A stretch of DNA of 24,532 nucleotides. It comes from DATAQC01 sp051005135. Its GTDB lineage: Bacteria > Actinomycetota > Acidimicrobiia > Acidimicrobiales > AC-14. Below are positions 13,517 through 20,972 of the stretch, piece after piece. Each line of letters opens with the position of its first letter. The first letter of the stretch is position 1. The translations under genes were made by a program, and so were the position numbers. The notes under the pieces are model-generated. The model saw nothing but the letters and a program-made list of their open reading frames with translations, was not told the origin of the DNA and made no database searches. Where the stretch lies: assembly GCA_051005135.1 (NCBI GenBank), contig JBPCJQ010000046.1, positions 1-24,532 on the forward strand. The letters are read 5' to 3'.

Positions 13517-15279
13517 GGGACCTCCTTGGGTTCATTGGTACGGGGTTCATTGGCACGGGTGGGAAGAAGCGCTGGAGGCGCGGCCACGTCGGCCCAACGG
13601 CCGGCCGCCCACAGGCCGCGGCCCAGGACGTCCTCCCCTACGGTGATGCTTTCGGAGACGGCCTCGTCGGCCATCATGTCGGCGAGGGTCTGGCAGGTGG
13701 GCGCCATTCCGTGCAGCGCCAGATTGATCTCCCTGGTGGCCGCCGCCGACCCGGGAATCTGGTCATGGGTGTGCACGCCTCCGCCGCTGTCGACGACGAT
13801 GTTGTCGGCGCCAGCCAGAAAGGTGCGACGGCCGGGGACCACCGGATCGGTGCGCGCACCGATCGACGTGACGTGCAAGCCGGGCGGCAACGGGGTGCGG
13901 TTGAGACGGGCCAGCAGCGTCGAAGTCTCGGCCAGCTGGTGCATGGCCGGCCCGGTGATGTCTGCCTCGCCGGGCCGGAGCGCCGAGTACAGCTTCTCGC
14001 CTACAGCGCCCACGGTGCTCTTGCCCAACATGACGCCCGCGGTAGCCAGGTCGGCGCCCTGGTTGGGGGCTCCGATCAGCACCATGGAGTTGAGAGGCGG
14101 TAGGGCGGGGTCGCCCTTGTCGGACTCCTGGGCCAGTGCTTCACGGGCCACGATGCTGCCCTCCGAGTGGGCAATAATGTCGACCGGCACTCCGGGGTTC
14201 TCCTGGCCTACGCGTTCGAGGAGCTGGCGCAGTCGCCGGCCCGACACCCTGATGTCCTGGCTGGTCACGCGGCCGTTGTACGGGCTGTTGGCGATCGTGC
14301 CGCCGGCATAGGAGAAACGCATGACATCGGCCTCCGCATAGCCCAGGGCGGCGGTGTCGACATGGTCGATCGCCGCCCGCTTCTTCTTGTCCATGTTGTT
14401 CTCGCTCGTCGAGTCGAAGCCGGCGACGGTCACCGCGATGTGGCGGGTGGCCAGCGGCGGCGGGATGACGCTCGCCGACGTGCAGTGGTTCTTCTGTTGG
14501 TTCCAGCGCGAGACAACGCTCAGCTCGCGATAGGCGATAGCCGCTGGGTTGAGGTCGTTGGCGTAGTCGAGCAGGCCGTGGAGCTCCTCGAGCTGGCCGG
14601 ACAACTGCGCCGTCCAAACCTCGGCCGCCGACTGGCCGGCGGCGACGGCCCCGCTGACGGCGGCCCGGGCGGCTTCGCCACCCTGGTCGCGCGCCCAGTT
14701 GACACCTTCGGCGCTCGCCCCGGCTGCTCGCTTGGCCAGGCCGACCAGCGACTGCAGGAGCCCCGCCCGCTCGCGGGCCTCGGTAGCCGGACGACGTTGC
14801 TCGTCGGGCACGAGATAGACGTCGGGAGGACCGGAGCCGAAAAGGGTGGCGGGGTCGATGTAGTCGTCGCCGGCCCGGGCCCCGAAGTGCAGCCGATCAC
14901 CGGAGGTGCCGACCGTCTGGCCCTGGCGCACCCGGTCGCCCCGGTGGACGGCGATCGAGTCGAGGAAGGAATAGCTCGTGCGGATGCCGTCGGCGTGGAG
15001 AAGGACGACATGGAGGGCGCCGGCGACGGGGCCGGCGAAGACGACCTCCCCGTCGGCCGCCGCGGCCACCCGCGCGCCGGCCACCGTGGCGTAGTCGATG
15101 CCGCGGTTGCCGGCGTCCCAGGGGCGGGGAGGTGGTCGGTAGGCGTCGACGACGGGGCCGCTCACCGGGGGGCGGTAGGCGACCGAGGGCGATGTGGTGG
15201 GTGCGGCCGCTACGGGAGCGGGCCGGACGACGAGGACGGCAAGGACGACGGCGGCCAAGGCCAGGGCCACACGGCGCAT
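13513..15279 (-). CDS. Secreted fusion of degenerate M23-like domain and alpha/beta-hydrolase
   Basis: A 588-residue exported protein. Residues 1-26 are a Sec signal peptide (RRVALALAAVVLAVLVV...AAA). Residues 35-146 match the LytM/M23 fold (VVDAYRPP..WDAGNRGIDYAT, ADGEVVFAGPV, GDRVRQGQTVG, LHFGAR), but the zinc site is incomplete: Asn58 replaces the first His (Asp62 remains) and Arg129 replaces the first His of the HxH motif (His131 remains). Peptidase activity is therefore doubtful. A helical linker (160-245) leads to an alpha/beta-hydrolase domain (about 275-525) with IIAHSEGS (Ser372 nucleophile), candidate Asp478 (RTDPV) and His503 or His505 (GVHTHD). Cys266 and Cys529 could form a disulfide. 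Its place upstream of rpsB matches the actinobacterial M23 gene; the hydrolase half is the addition. Substrate unknown; a cell-wall lipid or peptidoglycan-linked ester is a guess. Confidence 0.85.
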   Translation of the reverse strand: MRRVALALAAVVLAVLVVRPAPVAAAPTTSPSVAYRPPVSGPVVDAYRPPPRPWDAGNRGIDYATVAGARVAAAADGEVVFAGPVAGALHVVLLHADGIRTSYSFLDSIAVHRGDRVRQGQTVGTSGDRLHFGARAGDDYIDPATLFGSGPPDVYLVPDEQRRPATEARERAGLLQSLVGLAKRAAGASAEGVNWARDQGGEAARAAVSGAVAAGQSAAEVWTAQLSGQLEELHGLLDYANDLNPAAIAYRELSVVSRWNQQKNHCTSASVIPPPLATRHIAVTVAGFDSTSENNMDKKKRAAIDHVDTAALGYAEADVMRFSYAGGTIANSPYNGRVTSQDIRVSGRRLRQLLERVGQENPGVPVDIIAHSEGSIVAREALAQESDKGDPALPPLNSMVLIGAPNQGADLATAGVMLGKSTVGAVGEKLYSALRPGEADITGPAMHQLAETSTLLARLNRTPLPPGLHVTSIGARTDPVVPGRRTFLAGADNIVVDSGGGVHTHDQIPGSAAATREINLALHGMAPTCQTLADMMADEAVSESITVGEDVLGRGLWAAGRWADVAAPPALLPTRANEPRTNEPKEVP

Positions 15280-15413
15280 CGAGAACCCCCAGGACGGCGG
15301 AGACGACCAGGGGGAAGGGGGCGATCCTTGGCAGCGGGCGCGCCTGGCGAAACGGGCGCGCCGCGGCGAGGGCCGCTACGGGGGAAGGTGGGCGGCCAAC
15401 CCGCCCCGGGCGC

Positions 15414-15442
15414 ACTGTAGCGAGATCACCGGCCCATGACTA
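15414..15442 (-). promoter_or_regulatory. Candidate promoter for the M23-hydrolase/PQQ unit
   Basis: TAGTCA (15442-15437) and TACAGT (15419-15414) lie on the minus strand with a 17-base spacer; each matches its consensus at four of six positions. They fall in the 198-base gap between xerC and the secreted hydrolase gene, giving a leader of about 130 bases. Nothing else is seen in that gap. Confidence 0.35.
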
Positions 15443-15477
15443 GGGCCAGCTGGGAACTTCTTGGATAGATCCGGCCG

Positions 15478-16407
15478 TCAGGCCCGGGGATGGGTGTGGT
15501 CGTACACGGCCCGCAACCGCTCCTTGCTCACGTGGGTGTAGAGCTGGGTCGTAGCCAGGTCGGCATGGCCGAGCATTTCCTGCACGGCCCGCAGATCGGC
15601 ACCCCCGTCGAGAAGATGGGTGGCGAAGGTGTGGCGGAGGGCGTGGGGATGGGTGGGGCTGGTGGCCCGACGGTCGAGGATGCGCCTGACGTCGCGTGGC
15701 CCCAGGCGGCGGCCTCGGGCGTTGAGGAACAGGGCGTCGGCCGGCGATTCGGCGGTGGCCAGCACCGGGCGGCCGGCGGCTAGCCAGGCTCGTGCCGCCT
15801 CCACCGATGGGGCGCTCATGGGCACCTGGCGCTGCTTGGAGCCCTTCCCCCATGCCTGCAGCGATCGGCGGCGCAGATCCACGTCGCCCGTGCCCAGGCC
15901 GCACAGCTCCCCCACCCGCAGCCCGCTGCCGTAGAGCAGTTCGACCACGGCGGTGTCGCGCAGCGCGGTGGCCCGCAGCCTTCGGCCCGACTCGGACGCG
16001 GCCGAGGAGGTCGACTGCGTGTCGGCCGGTGGCCCAGGAGGCGAGGCCAGCAAGGCATCGAGCTCGGCGGCTTGCAGGACCCGGGGGAGACGTCCGTCGC
16101 CGCGGGGTGCGGACAGCCGGGCCGACGGGTCGGTGGTCATGGTGCCGACATGGCGCAACCAGCCGAAGTAGCGCCGCAACGAGGCAGCTTTTCGGGCGAT
16201 CGTGCGCCGGGCCAGGCGCCGGGTGGACAGGTAGGCCAGGTAGCGACGAAGGGTCAGGCGGCTGACGCTCTGGGGCCCAGCCAGCCCCGCTCGGCCTGCC
16301 CATTCCAGGAACTCGGCAACGTCGTGGCAGTAGGCGGCCGCGGTGTGCGGTGACAACGAGCCCAACGACGACGCGAAGGCATCGCACTGCCAGTCCGTCT
16401 GCCCCAT
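15478..16407 (-). CDS. xerC: Tyrosine recombinase XerC
   Basis: A 309-residue tyrosine recombinase of the XerC/XerD type, which resolves chromosome dimers at dif. The SAM-like core-binding domain (1-90) includes LSPHTAAAYCHDVAEFLEWA. The catalytic domain (108-309) carries the full set: Arg164 (GSGLRVGEL), Lys188 (GKGSKQRQVP), His255 and Arg258 (HALRHTFATH), His281 (MLGHADLATTQ) and the nucleophile Tyr290 (LYTHV). An insertion of about 25 polar residues (123-147) lies between the two domains. The context dprA-xerC-rpsB is the actinobacterial XerC locus, so this is the housekeeping enzyme, not a phage integrase; no att-like repeats were noticed. The ATG has a weak GGGAAG upstream and follows dprA by 27 bases. 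Confidence 0.94.
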   Translation of the reverse strand: MGQTDWQCDAFASSLGSLSPHTAAAYCHDVAEFLEWAGRAGLAGPQSVSRLTLRRYLAYLSTRRLARRTIARKAASLRRYFGWLRHVGTMTTDPSARLSAPRGDGRLPRVLQAAELDALLASPPGPPADTQSTSSAASESGRRLRATALRDTAVVELLYGSGLRVGELCGLGTGDVDLRRRSLQAWGKGSKQRQVPMSAPSVEAARAWLAAGRPVLATAESPADALFLNARGRRLGPRDVRRILDRRATSPTHPHALRHTFATHLLDGGADLRAVQEMLGHADLATTQLYTHVSKERLRAVYDHTHPRA

Positions 16408-16434
16408 CTTCCCAAAGGTAGTTGGTGGCAGGTT

Positions 16435-17616
16435 TCACGGCTTTGCCCTCGCTGCGGAAGGAGCCAGCCTTTCCCACCATCCGGATCGGCCTGCCAACCA
16501 GTTGTCGTCTTCCAGGCGGGCCAGGGCCACGCTGGCCGCGCCCACGCTCAGGCCACTGCGGGCGACGATGTCGTCGAGCGACGCCGGCTCCCACCCCACT
16601 GCGGCAAGAACGGTGCCAGCATCGCCGCCCGGCGGAGGGCGGTGCTCGGCCGAGGGGAGGCTCCCAGCGGTGGAGAGGCCAAGGGCGACGAGCACGTCGA
16701 TGGCGTCGCGCACCGGCGGGCAGCCCTCGGCTAACAGGGCGTTGGTGAGCGCCGATGCCGGGCTGCGCACCGATCCGGGCACCGCCATCACCAGCCGGTC
16801 ACGGGCCAGAGCAGCGTCGACGGTGTGCAGTGAGCCACCCCGGGAATGCGACTCCACCACGACGACAACCTCGGCCAGGGCGGCGAGCACCCGGTTGCGC
16901 ACGGGAAAGCGCCAGGGTTCAGGCCGGGCGCCGAGCGGTGCTTCGGACAGGAGCAGCCCCCGGCGGGCTACCTCGGCCCAGAGGCGGCCGTGGCGGCGCG
17001 GGTAGACGACGTCGAGCCCGGAGCCGACCACCGCCACCGGGGCTGCTCCGCCCACAGCGGCAAGGGCGCCGGTATGGGCGGCCCCGTCGATGCCGAGAGC
17101 CAGGCCCGACACCACCGCCACCCCCGCTGACGCCAGGTCGCGGCCGAGCTCGAGGGCCACGTCGGTGCCGTAGCGGGTGCAGTTGCGGGTGCCCACGATG
17201 GCCACCCGGCGTGCATCCAGGGCCGCCGGGTTGCCGATGGCGAACAACACCGCCGGCGCCTCGTGATCGTCGGCCAATGCCTCGGGATATTCACGGGACC
17301 CCAAGACGGCAACGCTCACACCTGCCTCACGATGGGCCGCCCAGCAGCGGCCCACGTCGATGCCCGCAGCGGCGCGCGCCCACGCCCGACCGATCCCCTG
17401 GGCATCGGGCCGGCAGGCGGCGGCAATGGCGGGCAGCCGGGTTGCCCGGCCCTCGGCCACGCGCCGCCATGCCACCGCAGGGCTCCAGGCCGCGAGGACC
17501 GCGCTCAGGCGTGCCGGCCCCATGCCGGGCAGGACCGACAGCGCAACTGCCCATGCCTCCGCCGGCAGATCCGCCTCGGGGAGCGGCGCGTCGGTGACAT
17601 CGGGCGGCACGCTCAT
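16435..17616 (-). CDS. dprA: DNA processing protein DprA (Smf)
   Basis: DprA loads RecA on incoming single-stranded DNA in natural transformation and is widespread even in species not known to transform. The 393-residue product has an N-terminal helical region (20-95), the Rossmann-like DNA-binding domain (about 100-310) with RRVAIVGTRNCTRYG (136-150), SGLALGIDGAAHTGAL (170-185), VGSGLDVVYPRRH and PVRNRVLAALAEVVVVVES. The C-terminal winged-helix (about 335-385) is WEPASLDDIVARSGLSVGAAS. Its ATG overlaps the comM TGA (ATGA), as expected for a comM-dprA pair. Confidence 0.96.
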   Translation of the reverse strand: MSVPPDVTDAPLPEADLPAEAWAVALSVLPGMGPARLSAVLAAWSPAVAWRRVAEGRATRLPAIAAACRPDAQGIGRAWARAAAGIDVGRCWAAHREAGVSVAVLGSREYPEALADDHEAPAVLFAIGNPAALDARRVAIVGTRNCTRYGTDVALELGRDLASAGVAVVSGLALGIDGAAHTGALAAVGGAAPVAVVGSGLDVVYPRRHGRLWAEVARRGLLLSEAPLGARPEPWRFPVRNRVLAALAEVVVVVESHSRGGSLHTVDAALARDRLVMAVPGSVRSPASALTNALLAEGCPPVRDAIDVLVALGLSTAGSLPSAEHRPPPGGDAGTVLAAVGWEPASLDDIVARSGLSVGAASVALARLEDDNWLAGRSGWWERLAPSAARAKP

Positions 17617-19127
17617 GCCGCCACCTCGTTCGCGACCACCTCGGCCCGCAGGCTCAGCGCCACGCTCACGTGCTCGTCGCTGACGAGGGCAGGAGCCCCG
17701 TCGAGGTCGGCCACGGTGCGGGCCACCCGTCGCACCCGGTGCAGGCCCCGGGCGCTGAGGGCACCCGTACGCAGGCGGAGCTCGAGCAGGGCGGCAGCAC
17801 CGGGCGTGAGGGGAGCCACGGCGTCGAGGCGCTCCCCTGGTATATCCGCGTTCACCGGCACTCCGCGGGCTCGGGCCAGCTCCCGAGCGCCGGCCACACG
17901 CGCCGCCACCACCGCGGTGGCCTCACCAGGGCGGCCACCGAGGAGCGCTCCCACCTCGGGCCGCCCCACCAGCACCCTCAGGTCGAAACGGTCGAGAAGG
18001 GGGCCGGAGAGCCGCCGGTGGTAGCGCGCCCGGGCGGCGTCGGTGCAACGGCAGGCACCCCGACGGCCACCCTCGCCGCAAGGACAGGGGTTGGTGGCAC
18101 CAACGAGCAGGAAGCGCGCCGGGAACGAGACGCTTCCCTTCGCCCGCGACACCCTTACCACGCCTTCTTCCAGAGGTTGGCGCAAGGCATCTAGCACGGC
18201 CGCGGGGAACTCACCCATCTCGTCGAGGAACAGGACCCCGCCGTGGGCGAGCGACGCCTCGCCGGGGCGCATCCACGCCGTCCCCCCACCGATGAGGGCG
18301 ACAGATGAGGCGCCGTGGTGCGGGGCCCGGAAGGGAGGCTGCACCACCAGCCCGCCCGCGGGCAATGGCCCACCCGCGGCCGAATGGATGCGGGTGGCCA
18401 CGAGGGCTTCCTCGCGGGTGAGGTCCGGCAGCAGGCCAGGCAGGCGAACGGCCAGCATCGTCTTGCCCGAACCGGGTGGCCCGGACAACAGGAGATGGTG
18501 GCCCCCGGCGGCGCTGACCTCGAGGGCGGTGCGGCCCACCTGCTGGCCCCGCACGTCGGCCAGGTCGGGTTCGACCATGAGAGACGCCAGTGGCCCCGGC
18601 CCGACGGGGATGGCGGGCCATGGCGCCTCGCCCCGAAGGCAGGCGATCAGATCGGCGAGGGTGGCGGCCACCCGTACCTGGTGGCGACCGACGAGGCTGG
18701 CCTCTCGACCGCACTCGGGGGCCACGACGATCTCCCGGGAGGCCAATGCGTCGACCAGGGGCACGATGCCGGGCACCCGCCGTACCGAGCCGTCGAGGCC
18801 CAGCTCGCCCACCATGGCCATGCCCGCCACCGCCTCGGGCGCCAGCTCCCCGGCTGCCACCAGGAGGCCGACGGCGATGGGCAGATCGAGGCCGGCGCCG
18901 CCCTTGCGCATGCTGGACGGGGCGAGGTTGACGGTGACCCTGCGCACGGACCAGGGCAGCTCACTGGAGATGAGGGCGGCCCGCACCCTGTCTCTCGACT
19001 CACGACAGGCGGCGTCGGGCAGGCCCACGACGTTGAAGCCGGGCAGGCCGTTGGAGACGTGCACCTCGACCTGCACGGGCCGGCCGTCTACGCCAAACAG
19101 GGTGGCCGATGGGATGCTCGCGATCAC
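17613..19127 (-). CDS. comM: YifB/ComM family AAA+ ATPase (Mg-chelatase-like)
   Basis: ComM is a hexameric helicase-type ATPase that promotes branch migration during natural transformation. The 504-residue product has the N-terminal ChlI-like domain (20-165; GLPGFNVVGLPDAACRESRDRVRAAL). The AAA+ core has Walker A GPPGSGKT at 216-223, RAPHHGASSVALIGGG near 267-282, and Walker B LFLDE at 299-303. It also has the family's Cys pattern NPCPCGEGGRRGACRC (346-361). The C-terminal ComM domain ends with RGLHRVRRVARTVADLDG. The GTG at 19127 has GAGGAG 5 nt upstream. It is divergent from the small membrane ORF and rpiB, and its stop overlaps dprA. Confidence 0.96.
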   Translation of the reverse strand: MIASIPSATLFGVDGRPVQVEVHVSNGLPGFNVVGLPDAACRESRDRVRAALISSELPWSVRRVTVNLAPSSMRKGGAGLDLPIAVGLLVAAGELAPEAVAGMAMVGELGLDGSVRRVPGIVPLVDALASREIVVAPECGREASLVGRHQVRVAATLADLIACLRGEAPWPAIPVGPGPLASLMVEPDLADVRGQQVGRTALEVSAAGGHHLLLSGPPGSGKTMLAVRLPGLLPDLTREEALVATRIHSAAGGPLPAGGLVVQPPFRAPHHGASSVALIGGGTAWMRPGEASLAHGGVLFLDEMGEFPAAVLDALRQPLEEGVVRVSRAKGSVSFPARFLLVGATNPCPCGEGGRRGACRCTDAARARYHRRLSGPLLDRFDLRVLVGRPEVGALLGGRPGEATAVVAARVAGARELARARGVPVNADIPGERLDAVAPLTPGAAALLELRLRTGALSARGLHRVRRVARTVADLDGAPALVSDEHVSVALSLRAEVVANEVAA

Positions 19128-19209
19128 TGCTGCTCCTCGGGACGGGCAGATCCGGGAGGAGGGCCGCAGCGCCGGCCACTCGAGCGCATCGCCAGGTTAG
19201 CCCTGGGCT

Positions 19210-19239
19210 GTGACAGTCACCGAGACGCTGAGCGATACT
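19210..19239 (+). promoter_or_regulatory. Candidate leaderless promoter for the small ORF and rpiB
   Basis: GTGACA (19210-19215) and GATACT (19234-19239) are separated by 18 bases. The -10 ends 7 bases before the ATG at 19247, so the transcript would start at about the start codon. No Shine-Dalgarno is present before that ATG, which agrees. The -35 lies within a perfect 11-bp inverted repeat (GTGACAGTCAC, 19210-19220), a possible operator in the 119-base gap shared with divergent comM. Confidence 0.45.
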
Positions 19240-19246
19240 CGTAGCC

Positions 19247-19384
19247 ATGGGCTTCAACCCTTACCGCCCGCAACGCCCCCCGCTCAGAGGGTCGCTCAGG
19301 CCCGGCCGGCGACCGTCCGACTACGCCTTCCTGCTCGCCGCCTTCGCCGTCACCGCCGCTCTGGTCGTCTGGGCGCTGCGGTGA
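19247..19384 (+). CDS. 45-residue single-pass membrane peptide overlapping rpiB
   Basis: An ATG at 19247 opens a 45-residue frame. The first half is basic and Pro-rich (MGFNPYRPQRPPLRG...RPGRRPSD) and the second is one hydrophobic helix (about 26-43, YAFLLAAFAVTAALVVWAL) with a final Arg. The basic N-terminus predicts an inside-to-outside orientation. Its TGA overlaps the rpiB GTG (GTGA), so it very likely is translated and couples rpiB. A promoter-like pair of hexamers ends 7 bases before the ATG. I do not recognise the family. Evidence for a real gene is the position, overlap and clear membrane topology. Confidence 0.7.
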   Translation: MGFNPYRPQRPPLRGSLRPGRRPSDYAFLLAAFAVTAALVVWALR

Positions 19385-19848
19385 GGGTCGCCGTCGCCTC
19401 CGACCATGCCGGGTACCGGCTCAAGACGGTGGTGGCCGAATGGCTGGCCGACCACGGCCACCAGGTCACCGATCTCGGCACTGACTCCGAGGAGCCGGTC
19501 GACTACCCGGGGTTCTGCGCCTCCGCGGCCCGGGCGGTGGTGAGAGGAGACGCCGACACTGCCGTTGTCGTCGGCGGCAGCGGGCAGGGCGAGGCCATCG
19601 CCGCCAACAAGGTGCGAGGAGCCCGGGCCGCCCTCTGCCACGACGAGTGGACGGCCCGCCTGGCCCGCCAGCACAACGACGCCAACGTCTTGTCCCTGGG
19701 GGCGCGCATCCTGGCCGACCACTACGCCCTCACAATCGTGGAGCTGTTCCTGTCGACCGAGTTCGACGGTGGTCGCCACCAAGCTCGCATCGACCAGCTC
19801 GGTGACATCGAAGACGAGGAGTGCCAGGACCCCGCCTCGCCCGCGTGA
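19381..19848 (+). CDS. rpiB: Ribose-5-phosphate isomerase B
   Basis: RpiB (RpiB/LacA family) interconverts ribulose 5-phosphate and ribose 5-phosphate in the pentose phosphate pathway. The 155-residue product begins VRVAVASDHAGYRLK (Asp8 and His9 bind phosphate and sugar). It has GGSGQGEAIAANKVRGARAAL at 65-85. Enterobacterial enzymes use a Cys at about residue 66 as base; here that position is Gly and Glu71 is present instead, as in the mycobacterial subclass. HNDANVLSLGARI completes the signature. The GTG at 19381 overlaps the stop of the upstream peptide. It and that peptide are the only plus-strand genes in the window, sitting between yraN and comM, which are normally adjacent. Confidence 0.95.
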   Translation: MRVAVASDHAGYRLKTVVAEWLADHGHQVTDLGTDSEEPVDYPGFCASAARAVVRGDADTAVVVGGSGQGEAIAANKVRGARAALCHDEWTARLARQHNDANVLSLGARILADHYALTIVELFLSTEFDGGRHQARIDQLGDIEDEECQDPASPA

Positions 19849-19897
19849 AAGGTCCCTATATGGGCCAATGGCGCGAGTTGGGACAGGGCTAGCGCCC

Positions 19898-20242
19898 CTA
19901 GAACGCTCCCTCCAGCACCTCCAACTGGCCGTCGAGCACCGAGGCCACGTCGAAGCGGATCTCGCGGGCCGCGAACGCCGAGTCCTCCAGCCAGCGGGCC
20001 GCCAGCACCCGCAGCCGGGCCTGCTTGGTTCGGGTGACCGCCTCCACGGGAGCACCGAAGGCGGCCGAAGAGCGGGTCTTGACCTCGCAGAACACGATGG
20101 CTCGACCCCGACGTGCCACCAGGTCGAGCTCGCCCTGTCGGCAGCGCCAGTTGCGGGCCACCACCTCGTAGCCGTTGGCCCGGTACCAGGCAGCCACGGC
20201 GTCCTCACCGCTCGCTCCCAGTGCCCGGCGGGACTGCGTCAC
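19898..20242 (-). CDS. yraN: UPF0102 family protein YraN
   Basis: A 114-residue member of UPF0102, a PD-(D/E)xK nuclease-like family next to comM/rnhB in many bacteria and of unproven function. Characteristic parts are GASGEDAVAAWYRANGYEVVARNWRCRQGELDLVARRG (10-46) and the putative metal-binding FCEVKTRSS (51-59). With GELD these supply the expected Glu/Asp and Lys of the nuclease motif. The GTG at 20242 has GAGGAC upstream and begins two bases after the DUF2469 stop. It converges with rpiB. The 49 bases between them hold only short imperfect hairpins, no clear terminator. Confidence 0.93.
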   Translation of the reverse strand: MTQSRRALGASGEDAVAAWYRANGYEVVARNWRCRQGELDLVARRGRAIVFCEVKTRSSAAFGAPVEAVTRTKQARLRVLAARWLEDSAFAAREIRFDVASVLDGQLEVLEGAF

Positions 20243-20244
20243 TT

Positions 20245-20541
20245 CTAGTCCTCGGCCCGGATCTCCTCGACGTTGACGTCTTTGAACGTCACCACCCGCA
20301 CCGACTTCACGAAGCGAGCCGGGCCGGGGCGGTAGATGTCCCAGACCCAGGCATCGCGCAGCTCTAGCTCCAGAGAGTCGCGGCCGGCATCGCCGGCGCT
20401 CTTCATCTCCACCGAGTTGGCCAGGTAGAACCGGCGCTCGGTCTCCACGACGTAGGAGAACAGCGGCAGAACGTCGCGGTACTCCTTGTAGAGCTGCAGC
20501 TCCATCTCGGTCTCGTACCGCTCGAGGTCCTCGGCGCTCAT
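20245..20541 (-). CDS. DUF2469 family protein (actinobacterial conserved)
   Basis: A 98-residue acidic protein. MSAEDLERYETEMELQLYKEYRDVLPLFSYVVETERRFYLAN and RFVKSVRVVTFKDVNVEEI match DUF2469, a family almost confined to actinobacteria and encoded between rplS/rnhB and yraN. Function unknown. The ATG at 20541 is chosen because the conserved family N-terminus starts there; a longer frame to 20616 would run into rplS. Only a short GGAG lies 2 bases before the ATG. Confidence 0.93.
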   Translation of the reverse strand: MSAEDLERYETEMELQLYKEYRDVLPLFSYVVETERRFYLANSVEMKSAGDAGRDSLELELRDAWVWDIYRPGPARFVKSVRVVTFKDVNVEEIRAED

Positions 20542-20563
20542 GGCTCCACTGTAGGGGGCGAGC

Positions 20564-20914
20564 TCAGGAAACGGTGCGCTTCTCTTTGATCTTGGCCGCC
20601 TTCCCCACCCGGTCACGCAGGTAGTAGAGCTTGGCCCGGCGCACGTCTCCCCGGCTGACCACCTCGATGCGCGCCAGCACGGGTGAGTGCACTGGGAAGG
20701 TGCGCTCCACGCCCACCCCGAAGCTCACCTTGCGCACGGAGAACGTCTCGCGCGCGCCGGGACCCTGGCGCCGGATGACCACGCCCTGGAACACCTGCAC
20801 CCGCTCCCGGCTGCCCTCCACCACCCGCACGTGCACCTTCACGTTGTCGCCCGGGCCGAAGTCGGGGATGTCCGAGCGCAGGGCGGCGCGGTCGACGATG
20901 TCGGTGGGGTTCAT
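20564..20914 (-). CDS. rplS: 50S ribosomal protein bL19
   Basis: bL19 sits at the 30S-50S interface. The 116-residue product is full length with the family sequence DIPDFGPGDNVKVHVRVVEGSRERVQVFQGVVI, ETFSVRKVSFGVGVERTFPVHSP and KLYYLRDRVGKAAKIKEKR. The ATG at 20914 has AGGAG 12 nt upstream, rather far. It follows trmD by 58 bases, as in most bacteria. The usual lepB and rnhB do not follow; DUF2469 comes next after 22 bases. Confidence 0.97.
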   Translation of the reverse strand: MNPTDIVDRAALRSDIPDFGPGDNVKVHVRVVEGSRERVQVFQGVVIRRQGPGARETFSVRKVSFGVGVERTFPVHSPVLARIEVVSRGDVRRAKLYYLRDRVGKAAKIKEKRTVS

Positions 20915-20972
20915 GGCGCGGTCGGCTCCTGCGGGAGGGAAAGGGGCTTGCCCAGGATAGGCGCGTTGCTCC

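Noticed and set aside
14167..15420. Long plus-strand frames opposite the M23-hydrolase gene
   Set aside because: Shadow frames; the minus strand encodes a signal peptide and recognisable domains.
15478..16407. Tyrosine recombinase as a phage or integrative-element integrase
   Set aside because: Its place next to dprA and rpsB and its full length fit housekeeping XerC; no att repeats or cargo genes are seen.
19849..19897. Bidirectional terminator between rpiB and yraN
   Set aside because: Only short imperfect stems without a T-run on either strand.
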